From Saccoglossus kowalevskii (lineage: Eukaryota; Hemichordata; Enteropneusta; Harrimaniidae): a stretch of DNA of 22,740 bases. Below, piece after piece: positions 1-9,204 of this stretch (the first letter of the stretch is position 1; each line of letters starts with the position of its first letter). The position numbers were made by a program, and so were the translations under genes. A model generated the notes under the pieces. That model saw only the letters and a list, made by a program, of their open reading frames with translations, was not told the origin of the DNA and made no database searches. The DNA lies in contig NW_003105609.1 in assembly GCF_000003605.2 (NCBI RefSeq), forward strand, positions 21,637 to 44,376. Reading direction: 5' to 3'.

Positions 1-338
1 TTGGTCTGCACAACAGTCAAAGTCATCATCTCTATTTACATGACATTCATATCTCGAGCATGCGTGGCACGACCACCGTCTTTAAAGACCAGCGTCAAAC
101 AAAGAGCCTGCTCCGCCCGTTTGATTATGTTACTGTCTATAGCAGCACACATTCGATCAGGTCCAAAAACTGCAAGCAATGTGTGTAGTGGTAACTATGA
201 AGAAACCCTAATAGACTGTATTGAGCGTAATTAGTACGCCGTTTATTTCGATATACTGAAACCGCCTTTATGTAGGGTTAATCGGATTTGCACCTAGGAT
301 TTTACAATTGAAGAGGAACGCTGTGAGAAGGTGATTAT
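1..338. other. Stretch with no recognised feature
   Basis: A 77-codon plus-strand reading open from the window edge (1-234) has no motif. The minus strand has short readings, one with several cysteines and histidines (CHACSRYECHVNR), but they are too short and broken to name. No kinase C-lobe exon is visible. Confidence 0.4.
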
Positions 339-452
339 TGAGCATACTTTGCGACTTTCATCAACTACAATGTTGCGATTTTCTTGCGTTCGTAGTGATA
401 ATAGTGTCCTTGTGATCATTACATAAAAGGCTTATGTAAACTGATTTGTGCT
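339..452 (-). repeat. LTR-like direct repeat, copy A (3' side of the element)
   Basis: It shares AGCATACTTTGCGACT, ATGTTGCGATTTTCTTGCG, TTCGTAGTGATAATAGTGTC and ATGTAAACTGATT with 2314-2427 at an offset of about 1975, with scattered mismatches and short indels. The long divergence points to an old insertion. Confidence 0.65.
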
Positions 453-719
453 TGTTGTAATAGAGACACTTGTATAGTGCGGTGAAATCAATGATGAAAC
501 GACTTCTAACAGCTACAACTCCGCGAATTATGCTTGGAAGAGAATTGACCTGTTCAATACAAACGAAATACGAATGAATATAACAATTAAAATAAAACAA
601 ATATTCATGAATCAAAAAACACACGCATGGATTAGCATCCATGATATACCCGGGGCGCGAGAAGACAATGTCATTCAGTTTATTAGTGTTTCCTTTCACA
701 CCTTTCGATGTGTACTTGT

Positions 720-1470
720 GTCATTTTCGTAGAGCTGTTATGTACTTTGTATGTTGACGTGAGTAGAGACATCGGTTAGTGGTCGGTTGTTAATAGATAC
801 TTCCGCCTCGAGTAGTATGGTTTCAAATTTGGCATTAGAATTTCCTAGAATTTATTGAGTGTGCTTTCGTTATACCGATCATTAACTCATAAAATCCACC
901 AAACCAAGGCTCCCATTTTGGTATGAACTTTCATGGGATGCGATGATTTGACAGCATTGACTTCACTTCCGGGTTCGAAATGATTTCGAGAAGTTCATTT
1001 GCAGCTGACAAGAAATCTGATGCGTTGTCCAAAATCAACATGGATGGAGTTGATCGGCGGGCTATGAATTGCATGAATGCTAACATGAACGAAGTAGTAG
1101 TCATTTCCGGGACAAGTTTAAGATGTATCGCTCGGGTGAGCGAACGTAAACAGAATACGTATGTCTTGGTAGTAGTATTTCTCACGTACATGGACCTCTC
1201 TGACACGATATTCTAGTGGGGCAGCTTACAATATGGACGCCCATTGACTTTCTTGCACATGAAGAATGCATGTAACACGGAGTTGACAACGCGACGAATT
1301 GTTATAATCCAAAACCGTTCACAAATGGCCGTGATGGTTGCCGATTGACCACCGTGACTGAGATGTATACGCATAGCATTGATGGGTAATAGCCTGAATG
1401 TGTGGTTACCAGGTAGTAGTATTGGGTGCATCGTGTCAAAATTACGTTTCAGCTCGTATTTGTTGATCAC
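720..1470 (-). pseudogene. BEL/Pao integrase remnant
   Basis: 1470-1213 reads HPILLPGNHTFRLLPINAM, HLSHGGQSATITAICERFWI and VNSVLHAFFMCKKVNGRPYC. This is the integrase zinc-binding region in the BEL/Pao style (HPxLLPxxHxxxxLLI..H...HHGG, ERFWI, C..CK), with the first cysteine of the pair replaced by Phe. After a break, 1206-931 reads TRAIHLKLVPEMTTTSFMLA, ARRSTPSMLILDNASDF and WEPWFGGFYE, matching the catalytic core with the second Asp (LILDNAS) and the Glu (GGFYE). The segment that should hold the first Asp (D-x-x-GP) is missing. ILLEAEVSINNRPLTDVSTH near 770-830 continues the core after a frameshift. Confidence 0.8.
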
Positions 1471-1522
1471 TACAAATGAATAATTGTAATTGTCTATTCA
1501 CCAGAACCAAGTTTCTTGATAT

Positions 1523-1768
1523 TGTTACGGAAAGTTTATATATTGTTCACGTATTCTGTACGTTGGATTTTTGAGTTCCAAGTTAGTTCTGCGTTGATTA
1601 TCTCTGCAGCGGAAGTCACGGTGTGTTGGCACACACCGGGAGTGTATTGTCTCTGTTTATTTATTGTCATCACTAATACAATGAAGTCGGCGTTTAATGT
1701 TATTAACGAAGCCACCGTCCCTCATCACCGGGTTGGTGACGAAGCGAAATAAAAATGCTGATATAACA
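1523..1768 (-). mobile_element. Possible nested solo LTR
   Basis: A 246-base segment is bounded by TGTTA and TAACA, the short inverted ends of LTRs. It lies between the integrase remnant and the gag-like part, where BEL protein similarity is absent. It contains two hairpin-forming sequences (CGGTGTGTTGGCACACACCG and TCACCGGGTTGGTGA). No clean target duplication is seen, so this is a candidate only. Confidence 0.35.
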
Positions 1769-2029
1769 GTTTGTTTAAATTAAAGCCGTGTTTCGCCATA
1801 GTATCGGATGAAATAGATCCGTGCATTGCTTTGATCGGCCCATGTGTATTGCCCGTTAGTTGATGGATAGACCTGAATAGACCTAAATCCTGGTAATTGT
1901 TCAACTTGTGTAGGTTGAGCATGGCTTACTTGACGATGTAATTGCAGCTTATAAGCCTCCTATGTTCCATGGAACCCTCAAAAGGTATCGTTTTGAGAAT
2001 CTCAGCGTCTGCGGAAATTAGTAGATCCA

Positions 2030-2232
2030 GGCGTATTTTTGAGACATCGAATAACTGGTTTATGTTTTGTAATGCCAGCTTCTTGTCTTCTTGTTTAATG
2101 TAGTCTGCAATGACCGATGAGCGTTTCGATGTGGTTCATTGTCTTGGTGAGTTGCCTCCTCGCCATTGTTCTGTTCTTCTTTTTCTGTGTGAGGTTGACA
2201 GCGACGGCATTTCTATCTTCGTTGTCAGACAT
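2030..2232 (-). pseudogene. Possible gag start of the BEL/Pao element
   Basis: The minus strand reads MSDNEDRNAVAVNLTQKKK from 2232, followed by a Lys/Arg-rich helical stretch (RRQLTKTMNHIETLIG). After a stop near 2095 and a frame change, KLALQNINQLFDVSKIRLDL follows down to about 2030. Basic helical starts with 'LTKxxNxIxxLI' are common at the beginning of BEL gag proteins, but no zinc knuckle is seen and the call rests mainly on position. Confidence 0.4.
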
Positions 2233-2313
2233 GTTGTTCGTCGAGGGCGTTGCAAGTTGTGTAGTTGTATAGAGAATCACCCCAAGCATATACAGAAAAA
2301 ACACCCTTTAAAT

Positions 2314-2427
2314 AGGAGTATACATTGCGACTAATTGTCTAAAATGTCGCGATTTGTCTTTCGTTCGTAGTCATAATAGTGTCTTTGTGCCCATTATACA
2401 AATGCCTCATGTAAACTCGTTTATGCT
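2314..2427 (-). repeat. LTR-like direct repeat, copy B (5' side of the element)
   Basis: This is the partner of 339-452: AGTATACATTGCGACT, ATGTCGCGATTTGTCTTTCG, TTCGTAGTCATAATAGTGTC, ATGTAAACTCGTT. Similarity stops at about 2427, while an LTR would continue upward, so this copy seems truncated. Confidence 0.65.
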
Positions 2428-2638
2428 ATATCGCCCGATTCCCATACATCGGATACCATGTCCATATAGCTACAGATATTTGGTTTTCTTCTTTTCGAGG
2501 TACATGAAATAAGTGAGGTGGAGATTACATTTATCTTTGCATAACAAATTTTGATAGTTAGCGTGACCAATTGTATTAACTAATACCTAAGGTAAAGCAG
2601 CGGAATAAAGAATAAATCCAGCTAGATTCTTAACTAAC

Positions 2639-2749
2639 CTGTTACAGTAGAGTATCCTATTAGTGTTAAAATATATGGATGTGGAGTTATGGTCTTCATT
2701 ATGCTTATTTGGTCTAGAAACATATCCTTCATCCTCTGACTCACATGTC
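2639..2749 (-). CDS. Kinase-like alpha-C to beta-4 exon
   Basis: This 111-base exon is phase 1-1, with a strong TTCTTTCAG acceptor and a weaker GTTAGT donor. It encodes about 37 residues. QRMKDMFLDQISIMKTI followed by THPYI-type TPHPYILTLIGYSTVT aligns with the RTK alpha-C helix and beta-4 strand, usually (D)LLSExEVMKxIGPHPNIVNLLG. The HPYI corner and L.LIG strand are well kept, but the alpha-C glutamate that pairs with the VAIK lysine is Gln14. It follows the N-lobe exon in frame. No exon for beta 5, the hinge, HRD or DFG was found between here and position 1. The rest of the domain is therefore beyond the window or lost. Confidence 0.78.
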
Positions 2750-2854
2750 CTGAAAGAATCATTAAGGAAACATTAGATAACGTTTACTATGACATAAATT
2801 AGGAGCGTTCAACACATGTTCATACGAAGTATATTCCATTCATATGATTCTTAC

Positions 2855-3068
2855 TTTTTAATCTCTCTACTTCGACACGTGTGACGCCATCTTTACCACC
2901 AACATACCAAGCATCAGCTACAAAACGCTCACGATCTGTATTGTCATATAATGCTTCTTTGAAATGTAACCTGTTCGGTGGAATGTCCCATATTTGTTCA
3001 CCAAGTTTCATATATATTTCATTTCCTTGCTTTTCACTATGGAGGTCTTCATATACACCTACATTATT
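2855..3068 (-). CDS. Juxtamembrane and kinase N-lobe (beta 1-3) exon, degenerate ATP site
   Basis: This 214-base exon goes from phase 0 to 1 (GTTTGTCAAG acceptor, GTAAGA donor) and encodes 71 residues. Residues 1-22 carry VYEDL and IYMKL, two tyrosine motifs nine residues apart. Residues 27-34 (WDIPPNRL) match the conserved receptor-tyrosine-kinase entry W-E-I/F-P-R-x-x-L. The expected glycine loop GxGxFGxV is replaced by residues 40-49, LYDNTDRERF, with no glycine. Then ADAW, GGKDGVTRVEVERLK follow the RTK beta 2-3 pattern (ADA/AEA..G, G..VAVKxLK), but the catalytic lysine position is Glu68 and its Ala is Glu66. The family is a receptor tyrosine kinase by alignment from memory. Loss of ATP-site residues suggests a pseudokinase. 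Confidence 0.78.
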
Positions 3069-3228
3069 CTTGACAAACAGTAATAACAATATATAATACC
3101 ATGACTGTAATGGTTCATGGATTAGCATTTTACAAAATAGTTCGTAATATGACGTGACACACGAATCAACAGGCTTATACCATGTAACATCAGATAGTGT
3201 ATCAATATTGCAATCCAGCTACTCTTAC

Positions 3229-3375
3229 CATGACGGAAATTTCTTCCATAGGTAAAATAATCGCATACTCTGCTGATGATGTATTAGTCTGGATAGTATT
3301 TTTTAAAGCCAATGAACGACAATCAGCTTGATTACTTGACGTTTCATTTTGATATTGTTTCTTCAACCCAAAACA
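3229..3375 (-). CDS. Cytoplasmic juxtamembrane exon with a YAII motif
   Basis: This 147-base exon encodes 49 residues in phase 0-0. The acceptor TTCTACATCAG has a good pyrimidine tract; a second possible AG lies 15 bases further in and would drop five residues (CFGLK) in frame. The donor is GTAAGAG. The peptide is polar and rich in Ser, Thr, Asn and Gln, ending in SSAEYAIILPMEEISVM. EYAII puts a tyrosine before acidic and hydrophobic residues, as in SH2-binding or YxxI sorting motifs, but the -2 residue is Ala, so it is not a textbook ITIM. No known domain is visible. It would be the first intracellular segment after the membrane. Confidence 0.74.
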
Positions 3376-3806
3376 CTGATGTAGAAGAATATTAATTACA
3401 ATTAATTCTGAAATAATCATCACATGTGTCTAAGGTAAAATAATACTACGTGTAGCATGTACAAATTTACATGTACATTCAATCAGCACAGATTAATATG
3501 GTCATCATTGCTTGAAATTATTTATGAAGCAATAAATGTATTCTTTACACAAATTTTACTTACGTAACTGAAACGTACTCAAGTTACATAGTTATTTATA
3601 GCCATTAGAAGGATAGGCAGTTGAATCGAACTGCTTGCTTGTGCTCAAAAAGATAAAAATGGAGATCACACCATATGATTTATTGTAGTGTGACCTTCAC
3701 CACAAAACAGTATGAGTAATAGAGCAATTCCAAGATTTTCACAATGAAAAAAGACATTAATGTGAAGCCGGCATATTACTACAGAGACATTTCACATCTA
3801 ATTTAC

Positions 3807-3928
3807 CTTTACATCACGAGTTCGTTTTAAATACAAATACCATCCAACTGCAGCTCCCAAAATACAGACCAATATAACAATAATGACACTCACAAGAATT
3901 ATAATGTAGTTGGAGTCTGACTTAATCA
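3807..3928 (-). CDS. Transmembrane exon
   Basis: This 122-base exon goes from phase 1 to phase 0 (ATTACAG acceptor, GTAAAT donor) and encodes about 41 residues. A short polar lead (VIKSDSN) precedes one long hydrophobic run at about residues 8-32: YIIILVSVIIV, then LVCILGAAVGWYLY. LKRTRDVK follows, a basic stop-transfer sequence, which orients the protein as type I with the Ig/FN3 part outside. The GAAVG stretch contains small residues that could pack helices in a dimer, which is inference. The exon lies between the last FN3-like exon and the cytoplasmic exons, exactly as expected for a single-pass receptor. Confidence 0.88.
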
Positions 3929-4900
3929 CTGTAATATAAAATTATGGAAATAAAGTATTCATCTATATGTCTATACCCGTGTACTTAGGGGTCAATATAA
4001 TTTGTATATTACCCTTATAGTTATTTAAATATTTGTCTGAATCTTAAGTACAAAAAATGCCAGTCGTGATTATAATTTTGAACAAAGAAGCGTCATTCAA
4101 ATATCTGTTTCGACGGTTATTTTATATTCGTATTTATATCACTATGTCGTTATTTGAAACAGAACTAAATAAAAGAATGAAAATTCGCGGTAAATGGGTT
4201 TTAATCGAAGGGGAAGTATATAATAGTTCAAAACACAATTGGCCGATTAGTAGCAACATATTTGAAATATATTAAATAATAAATTACAATTTATTACTAT
4301 TGTTTATCCAGCAAATATGAGGTCGTAATTTCGACTCTGGTGATTGGTTGTTCTCTGGGCATTGATTGCAAGAGTATAAAAATGCATTATTATTGTGAAA
4401 TATGTTTCTGCCCTTGTGATTTCATTGAGCCTGATAAATCAGTTTGGTAGTATTTATATATCCCTTCATTTTCAGACACACAATATTGTCTATTAAACTC
4501 TCTTGTACGCCTTTCCCATGTGATAAACATATGTTTTAAATAACGCTTTTCGCTCACATTACTCAATTCATATATTTTTTGATCAGGCTGTATATAAAAT
4601 GACTACATAAAGTCGAATTGCAATTATCATACATATGTACCTAATTCGAACTTTTCATTATTGTGACGTGTTGGTCAAACATTTATCACAACACAAATCA
4701 TATATTATTTGTAATGGTGGACTTTTATAATGCTAATTTTAACATATAATAAAATCATGACATGACTGGCGAAGATAAAATAAATAATGTTTTATTCACT
4801 TGTCACTAAACTCCCGAAATATACCATACCTAATATAACCAGAATTCAACCAATATATACATATATTAAACCAGAACTTATCCGCAAATAATGTTCATAC
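3929..4900 (-). other. Intron between the FN3-like and TM exons
   Basis: This is AT-rich sequence with no protein similarity I can see. A 72-codon plus-strand reading at 4057-4275 has no recognisable motif and no splice partner. I see no repeat. Confidence 0.6.
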
Positions 4901-5149
4901 CTGTACTATATTGTACATCATTGAATTCTTCCAAGCAATGATCTCCATCAATTGTACAGTATGTCACCCTGTATTCAGCATTCACATCATCCACTGCATA
5001 TTCAAGTTGACTGCCAAATACACATTCTTCTATTACAACCCAGCTGTCATGTACAAGTTTCTCTATTTTCACACACTGATAACTGCCATTTTCATGCCTT
5101 GTCCAGGTTAATTTACCAGTCTCTAGATTTATTTCAATAGTTGGTTTAG
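4901..5149 (-). CDS. Membrane-proximal FN3-like domain exon
   Basis: This 249-base, 83-residue exon has an AATACAG acceptor, a GTATGA donor and phase 1 at both ends, in frame with its neighbours. It begins AKPTIEINL and has features of a short FN3 fold: Trp16 in KLTWTRH, a C-strand YQCVKIEKL, a second Trp37, and a late YAVDDVNAEYRVTYC where FN3 has its conserved F-strand tyrosine. Cysteines at 26, 43, 65 and 72 could form two disulfides, which is unusual for FN3. No WSXWS box is present. The polypyrimidine tract of the acceptor is weak, so the upstream boundary is the least certain point. It would be the last extracellular domain before the transmembrane exon. Confidence 0.72.
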
Positions 5150-6487
5150 CTGTATTTGTTTAGAAATTGAACAAGTAGTGATCAGTGACTTAGATATACA
5201 ACGTTTGAAAGAATATACATTAGCTAAGGCGACGAGGTGAGCAAGGAGGAAGACAGTTTACAAAACAACATTAAATATTAATACAATCATGCATCATTGT
5301 TTAAAATATTAGAATAAAGAATCAGCATAAACACAAACTGAATTTTCACAGAATATAAGTTTTATTTTATAAATTTTTCATTTAATAATTTTTAGTCTGT
5401 ATAAATAGTCAGTTGTCTATTTAAAATTAGTGACCTCGACATTGCAGCAGATCTGTCATTTGTAATAGCGTTGCGCAAAAATCGTTACACAGGAAGCAGG
5501 TACCCACAATTCCATATGCACCACAAATTGTCTGTTTTGTCAAGTCCCAATTGCAAATTTGTTGCGTGTTTCTATAAATATTAAAATCGGTAGTAATTTT
5601 TGATAAACCGCTAAATTTGTTGATGCATAGGGATATTTGCACCGGTGTTTTATGTTGTAAAGGAGTGGACAGAAAGTACAGGGGGAGGCCTGTGTTTTTT
5701 GAAAGTACATACTGTTCTACTGCACAGCTTAGAACATTGAGAACAATGTAGGAAACTGTGTGCCACATTAGGGTGATACATATACAATTTTACTGGCACC
5801 TTTGTGAGTGTTGCGTGTTAAATCAGGTGCATCCTTCAAAATACGAGATACACATGTTCAATGCCACCATTAATTTTAATACTTGACATTCTCATTATAC
5901 ACTTTTTTATAACAACACGTTACAGCGTGCGGTAATTGTAATTTAATTTATTTTCATCCTACCATATTAGAAAACACGAATTCCAAATATATAACGATTA
6001 CACGCGTAAGCGTCCTCTAATAATAAAAACAAAACATGGCAATCCCAAGAGTTTGACCGAACCCCACACAAAGAAGTTCGTTGAATCTGTGCTAAACCTT
6101 TTGGATTTTGTGCATTCTCATGATGTGATCTTGGACAGAAAGGATGTATAATAATAAGGTTATTACCACGATATTGCTTAACGTTGATCGATACTCCCGC
6201 TGTACTGATTTCGTGCATAATTTACAGTGTCCTCGTAATAACCGCATATTCACATTTTCGGTGTCCTCCCAATAAACTTAATATAATACATACTCCCTAA
6301 TCTAACAGTATTGTGAAATCATTGTTTTGTCATAACATATGTAATAGCTCCATATTTGGAATTTCCATTTTCTAGCAGGATGGCAGGATGCAGGCACTCC
6401 CTAACAGTGACACATGTATTATAATTATTAATTATGTTATAAAAGAGTCAGTACACATATATAAGAACCACACGTTAGATTACTCAC
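5150..6487 (-). other. Intron between the FN3 and FN3-like exons
   Basis: A 113-codon minus-strand reading at 5427-5768 is the longest open stretch here. It has scattered cysteines but no family motif and no consistent splice phases, so I leave it as chance. Nothing else is recognised. Confidence 0.55.
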
Positions 6488-6784
6488 CGTATGTCTTAAA
6501 ACTGAAACTGTTAGATAGGTCTCCATCTCCAAAGCTGCTGGTAGCATATGCCTTGAATTCATATGTAGTGTTAGAACTCAAACCTGTTACTGTCAATATT
6601 TCATTCACACTCCCTTTACCATCTTCCGGCCATAGCTTATGAGTTGCATTATTGACAAGATAATATTGCAGATAATACAAAATGTTTATTGCATCACCTC
6701 CATGAAATCCTGGTATTATTTTTACAGTAAGTTGTTCATATCCAGTTTCCAGAATTAGAATTCCATTCGGTGGTTCAGGAGGGC
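6488..6784 (-). CDS. Fibronectin type III domain exon
   Basis: This 297-base, 99-residue exon has an ATTGATAG acceptor, a GTGAGT donor and phase 1 at both ends. It starts GPPEPPNG, the usual proline-rich FN3 entry after an Ig domain. It continues with LTVKIIPGF (B strand, where the common Trp is not kept), YYLQYYLV (C strand) and a strong E-F-G signature, LTVTGLSSNTTYEFKAYA then TSSFGDGD. Asn-linked glycosylation is possible at NAT and NTT. The position after the Ig block and before the membrane matches adhesion receptors and receptor tyrosine kinases with mixed Ig/FN3 ectodomains. The role is probably stalk or ligand-contact structure. Confidence 0.87.
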
Positions 6785-7994
6785 CTATCAATAAAAAAAA
6801 ATACTTATGTATGTTTTGTTTGTATTACTTACAATGTTCTTACTAAATAAAATGTACTCCAATGCACCTGATAAATAAAAACATATAAAGATCTCACAAT
6901 CTTGTGTTAACACCATGCATGGCGCAAACGCAATTTGAGCTAATGTACATGTTTAACTTTTTTTATACTGGCATACCAATTATGAAATAGTTTCCTCAGT
7001 TTTCTGATGGTAATTGATATGAAAGGCAATTGTCATGAAAGGTGTTGCAAGATATTAAGAAAACTGCCGTAAGTATTCTAATTTAGGTGTCAGAGAATGG
7101 AAGACCTTCAATTGGTTAAAAATATGCGTCACAAACCAGTTGAAATTTCCTTGCGATATCTACAGATAATACGTGCATATATAATATAGCATGTGGATCA
7201 AATCTATATAGTAATCTAACTGTTTGAAATTGGAACGCTTCCAATCATCTTTTTATGTTGTTCAATGATACGTCGATTGTCTTCGGGCAACGGACACAAA
7301 ATGGTTCATAGTTGAATGGTATTTAGAGCCATTTCGAACAGCAGTGATACGCGGATTGTGCATGGTGCCATCACAAATCGGCTCAACTAATTGTGTGAAA
7401 TAATAACTAATTGCCCACGGATTACTTGCTTCAATCTTTTATGGTTAAGCAAGTTATGGTTCGTGCGTTCGCTCGCCAGACATTTCCTGCTACATATTGT
7501 GGTAAGGTTTAATTATGTTAAAAATTGCATCGAATGTCGAACACAACACAACATGGTTAATAAGTGTCGCAATGGAATCTTTTGCATTGATTTCGGTGAC
7601 AAGAAACATGATTTTTATGAATAAAAATTACCATTTTCTGGAGTTCACCTATTCAACCTAGTCACACTTCCCGTCAAGAATTCACGAAAATTTAGGCACC
7701 AAGACAGTTTGAAATACTAGATATTTATGGCATTTCTGAAACTTTACCCTGCACTAAATATTTTCTATGACTCATAAAAAATTGACCTGCAAAAACGTCG
7801 CTAATGTGCGAGCTTGTTGATATACTTGGCATGTACATTAGGAATAATATAAGTCATGTATTTTTAAGGACAAACTATTGATTCAAAGCAATTAATTGCT
7901 TGTGATGGGAACGTGAAGTGAATAGACATCAACAAGTACATATCACCTGTCTTATAAATTTAATTAAAAAACAGCAAGATCAACTTCATCTTAC
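6785..7994 (-). other. Intron between Ig exon 5 and the FN3 exon
   Basis: No exon, RNA gene or transposon protein is recognisable. The part at about 7250-7620 is less AT-rich than its surroundings and may be old mobile-element sequence, but it carries no diagnostic motif. Confidence 0.5.
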
Positions 7995-8261
7995 CTAGTG
8001 CTTTCAACTCAATCTGAATTAAGACGTCTCCAACACTATTTGATGCTGTAATGCTGTAGAATCCAAAATAATCTTCAGTTAGCTCATCAATATAGACTGA
8101 ACTGCTTGATGAAGTGTCAGTTTTACTGTTCAGTGTTAAATTACCATTCGCCCATTCACTGAAGCTGGTAGAAGATGGGTTGGCATCTACAGTTAAATTC
8201 ATTATTGCAGGTTCACCAATTTCACCAGCAAATGTGGTTTCACTTATAACAGTAGGCAAAT
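7995..8261 (-). CDS. Ig-fold exon 5 lacking both canonical cysteines
   Basis: This 267-base, 89-residue exon has an ATTGATAG acceptor, a GTAAGA donor and phase 1 at both ends. It follows the preceding Ig exon closely: the DLP start, the GE..xxxTVDANP B-C region, a C-strand tryptophan (SEWANG, Trp37) and an F-strand GFYSITASNSVGD. The two positions that hold the disulfide cysteines are Leu23 and Ile71, and the exon has no cysteine at all. The membrane-proximal Ig unit therefore probably folds without the core disulfide. There are several potential N-glycosylation sites (N22-L-T and N41-L-T). A Ser-rich run at about residues 51-55 lies in the D-E region. The frame and splice sites are intact, which argues against simple decay. 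Confidence 0.83.
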
Positions 8262-8399
8262 CTATCAATGAAAAGAAAATCAATAGATGGATAATCGTAC
8301 TAAGCCTTTTTAATTGTAAAATTTAACATATATACCTGATTGATTAATTAATTTTTTTGAAAGGGGAATATCTTTCGATTATTTTTTTTAATCTGACTA

Positions 8400-8520
8400 A
8401 CGTGATCAGTGATCTGGGCATTTAAACTGCAAAACATTAATGGAATATTGATAATACTCAATAATTTGTGTAGTTCAGCATTTTTGAAATCCTTTTTTCA
8501 TCAGATTAGACTGATCACGT
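8400..8520. mobile_element. Small inverted-repeat element (MITE-like candidate)
   Basis: ACGTGATCAGT at 8400-8410 is the exact reverse complement of ACTGATCACGT at 8510-8520, and the similarity continues imperfectly inward (GATCTG versus CTAATCTG). The 121-base spacing and AT-rich interior fit a non-autonomous DNA element. No clear target duplication is visible and no second copy occurs in the window. Confidence 0.4.
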
Positions 8521-9204
8521 AAACCATTGCATGCCAGAAAGACAGTATAATTGCCAATATTATTGTTCGTATTTCCATATAGCATTTCCATTTGCAAAAT
8601 GATGTCTTGTCTTTGTTATAAGTTTGAACACAATCTGTAATGGCATGTCTGAGAAAAGATTAAATAAATCATGGCAACCACGTGAGAATTTTGAATCAAA
8701 ACAAAGATCAATCACATAAGCTGAAGAACATAGGCATACTATCTTGATTTTGTATTAAATGTTAACAAAATCTGTAAAAGTACAGACGCAAAGACATGGA
8801 GATCAACTCATAAGCATGTGTGAGATACGACTGGATGCAAACGGACGCACAGACGCTCAAATCACATGAAGTCCATAAAATAAAACGATGTACATTAGTA
8901 ACCCACAATGAATAATGTTACTGGCAAGTATTTTGAAATCAACCCATACATTTTCGTTTCATGCTGAATTTAAGTTTGCTGCCAGTCAGACATGAACTAA
9001 ACTAAAACAAATTGACATGCACATAAATCCCCATCATGTCTTCAGATATTGTTGAAGATACTCGTTTCAGACATAACCCATATATGATTACATACGTCAG
9101 GGAGTAATCACACGTATACACTAACTACATGTATTGTGATTGTCGCAAACGTTGGATAGATGATTACCTTCTCCCAGGAACCATATTTATATGTTATTAC
9201 ACTA
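8521..9204 (-). other. Intron sequence before the DIRS-type element
   Basis: AT-rich, with no open frame, repeat or motif that I can support. It lies between the small inverted-repeat element and the left DIRS repeat. Confidence 0.5.

Larger units (their letters stand above)
339..2427 (-). mobile_element. Decayed BEL/Pao LTR retrotransposon
   Basis: On the minus strand a gag-like start (about 2030-2232), an unrecognised part and an integrase remnant (about 720-1470) lie between two copies of a 114-base direct repeat (2314-2427 and 339-452). The repeats fit the inner ends of LTRs. RT, RNase H and protease are not recognisable, so a large internal part has been lost. The element lies just downstream of the last kinase-like exon, where the following exons would be expected. 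It is in the same orientation as the receptor gene and is inactive. Confidence 0.68.

Noticed and set aside
1-234. Plus-strand 77-codon reading, and a Cys/His-rich minus-strand peptide as a zinc finger
   Set aside because: The plus reading has no motif. The minus peptide spacing does not fit a PHD, RING or zinc-knuckle pattern well enough to name.
361-699. 112-codon minus-strand reading
   Set aside because: It overlaps the LTR-like repeat of the BEL/Pao element and has no recognisable domain, so it is treated as element sequence.
3229-3375. EYAII as a classical ITIM
   Set aside because: The -2 position is Ala, not Ile, Val, Leu or Ser, so the strict ITIM pattern is not met. It is kept only as a YxxI motif.
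4901-5149. WSXWS cytokine-receptor motif in the last extracellular domain
   Set aside because: No such sequence occurs. Only the cysteine content suggested the comparison.
5427-5768. 113-codon minus-strand reading in the intron between FN3 exons
   Set aside because: No family motif, no splice sites in a matching phase, and a length that can arise by chance in AT-rich DNA.
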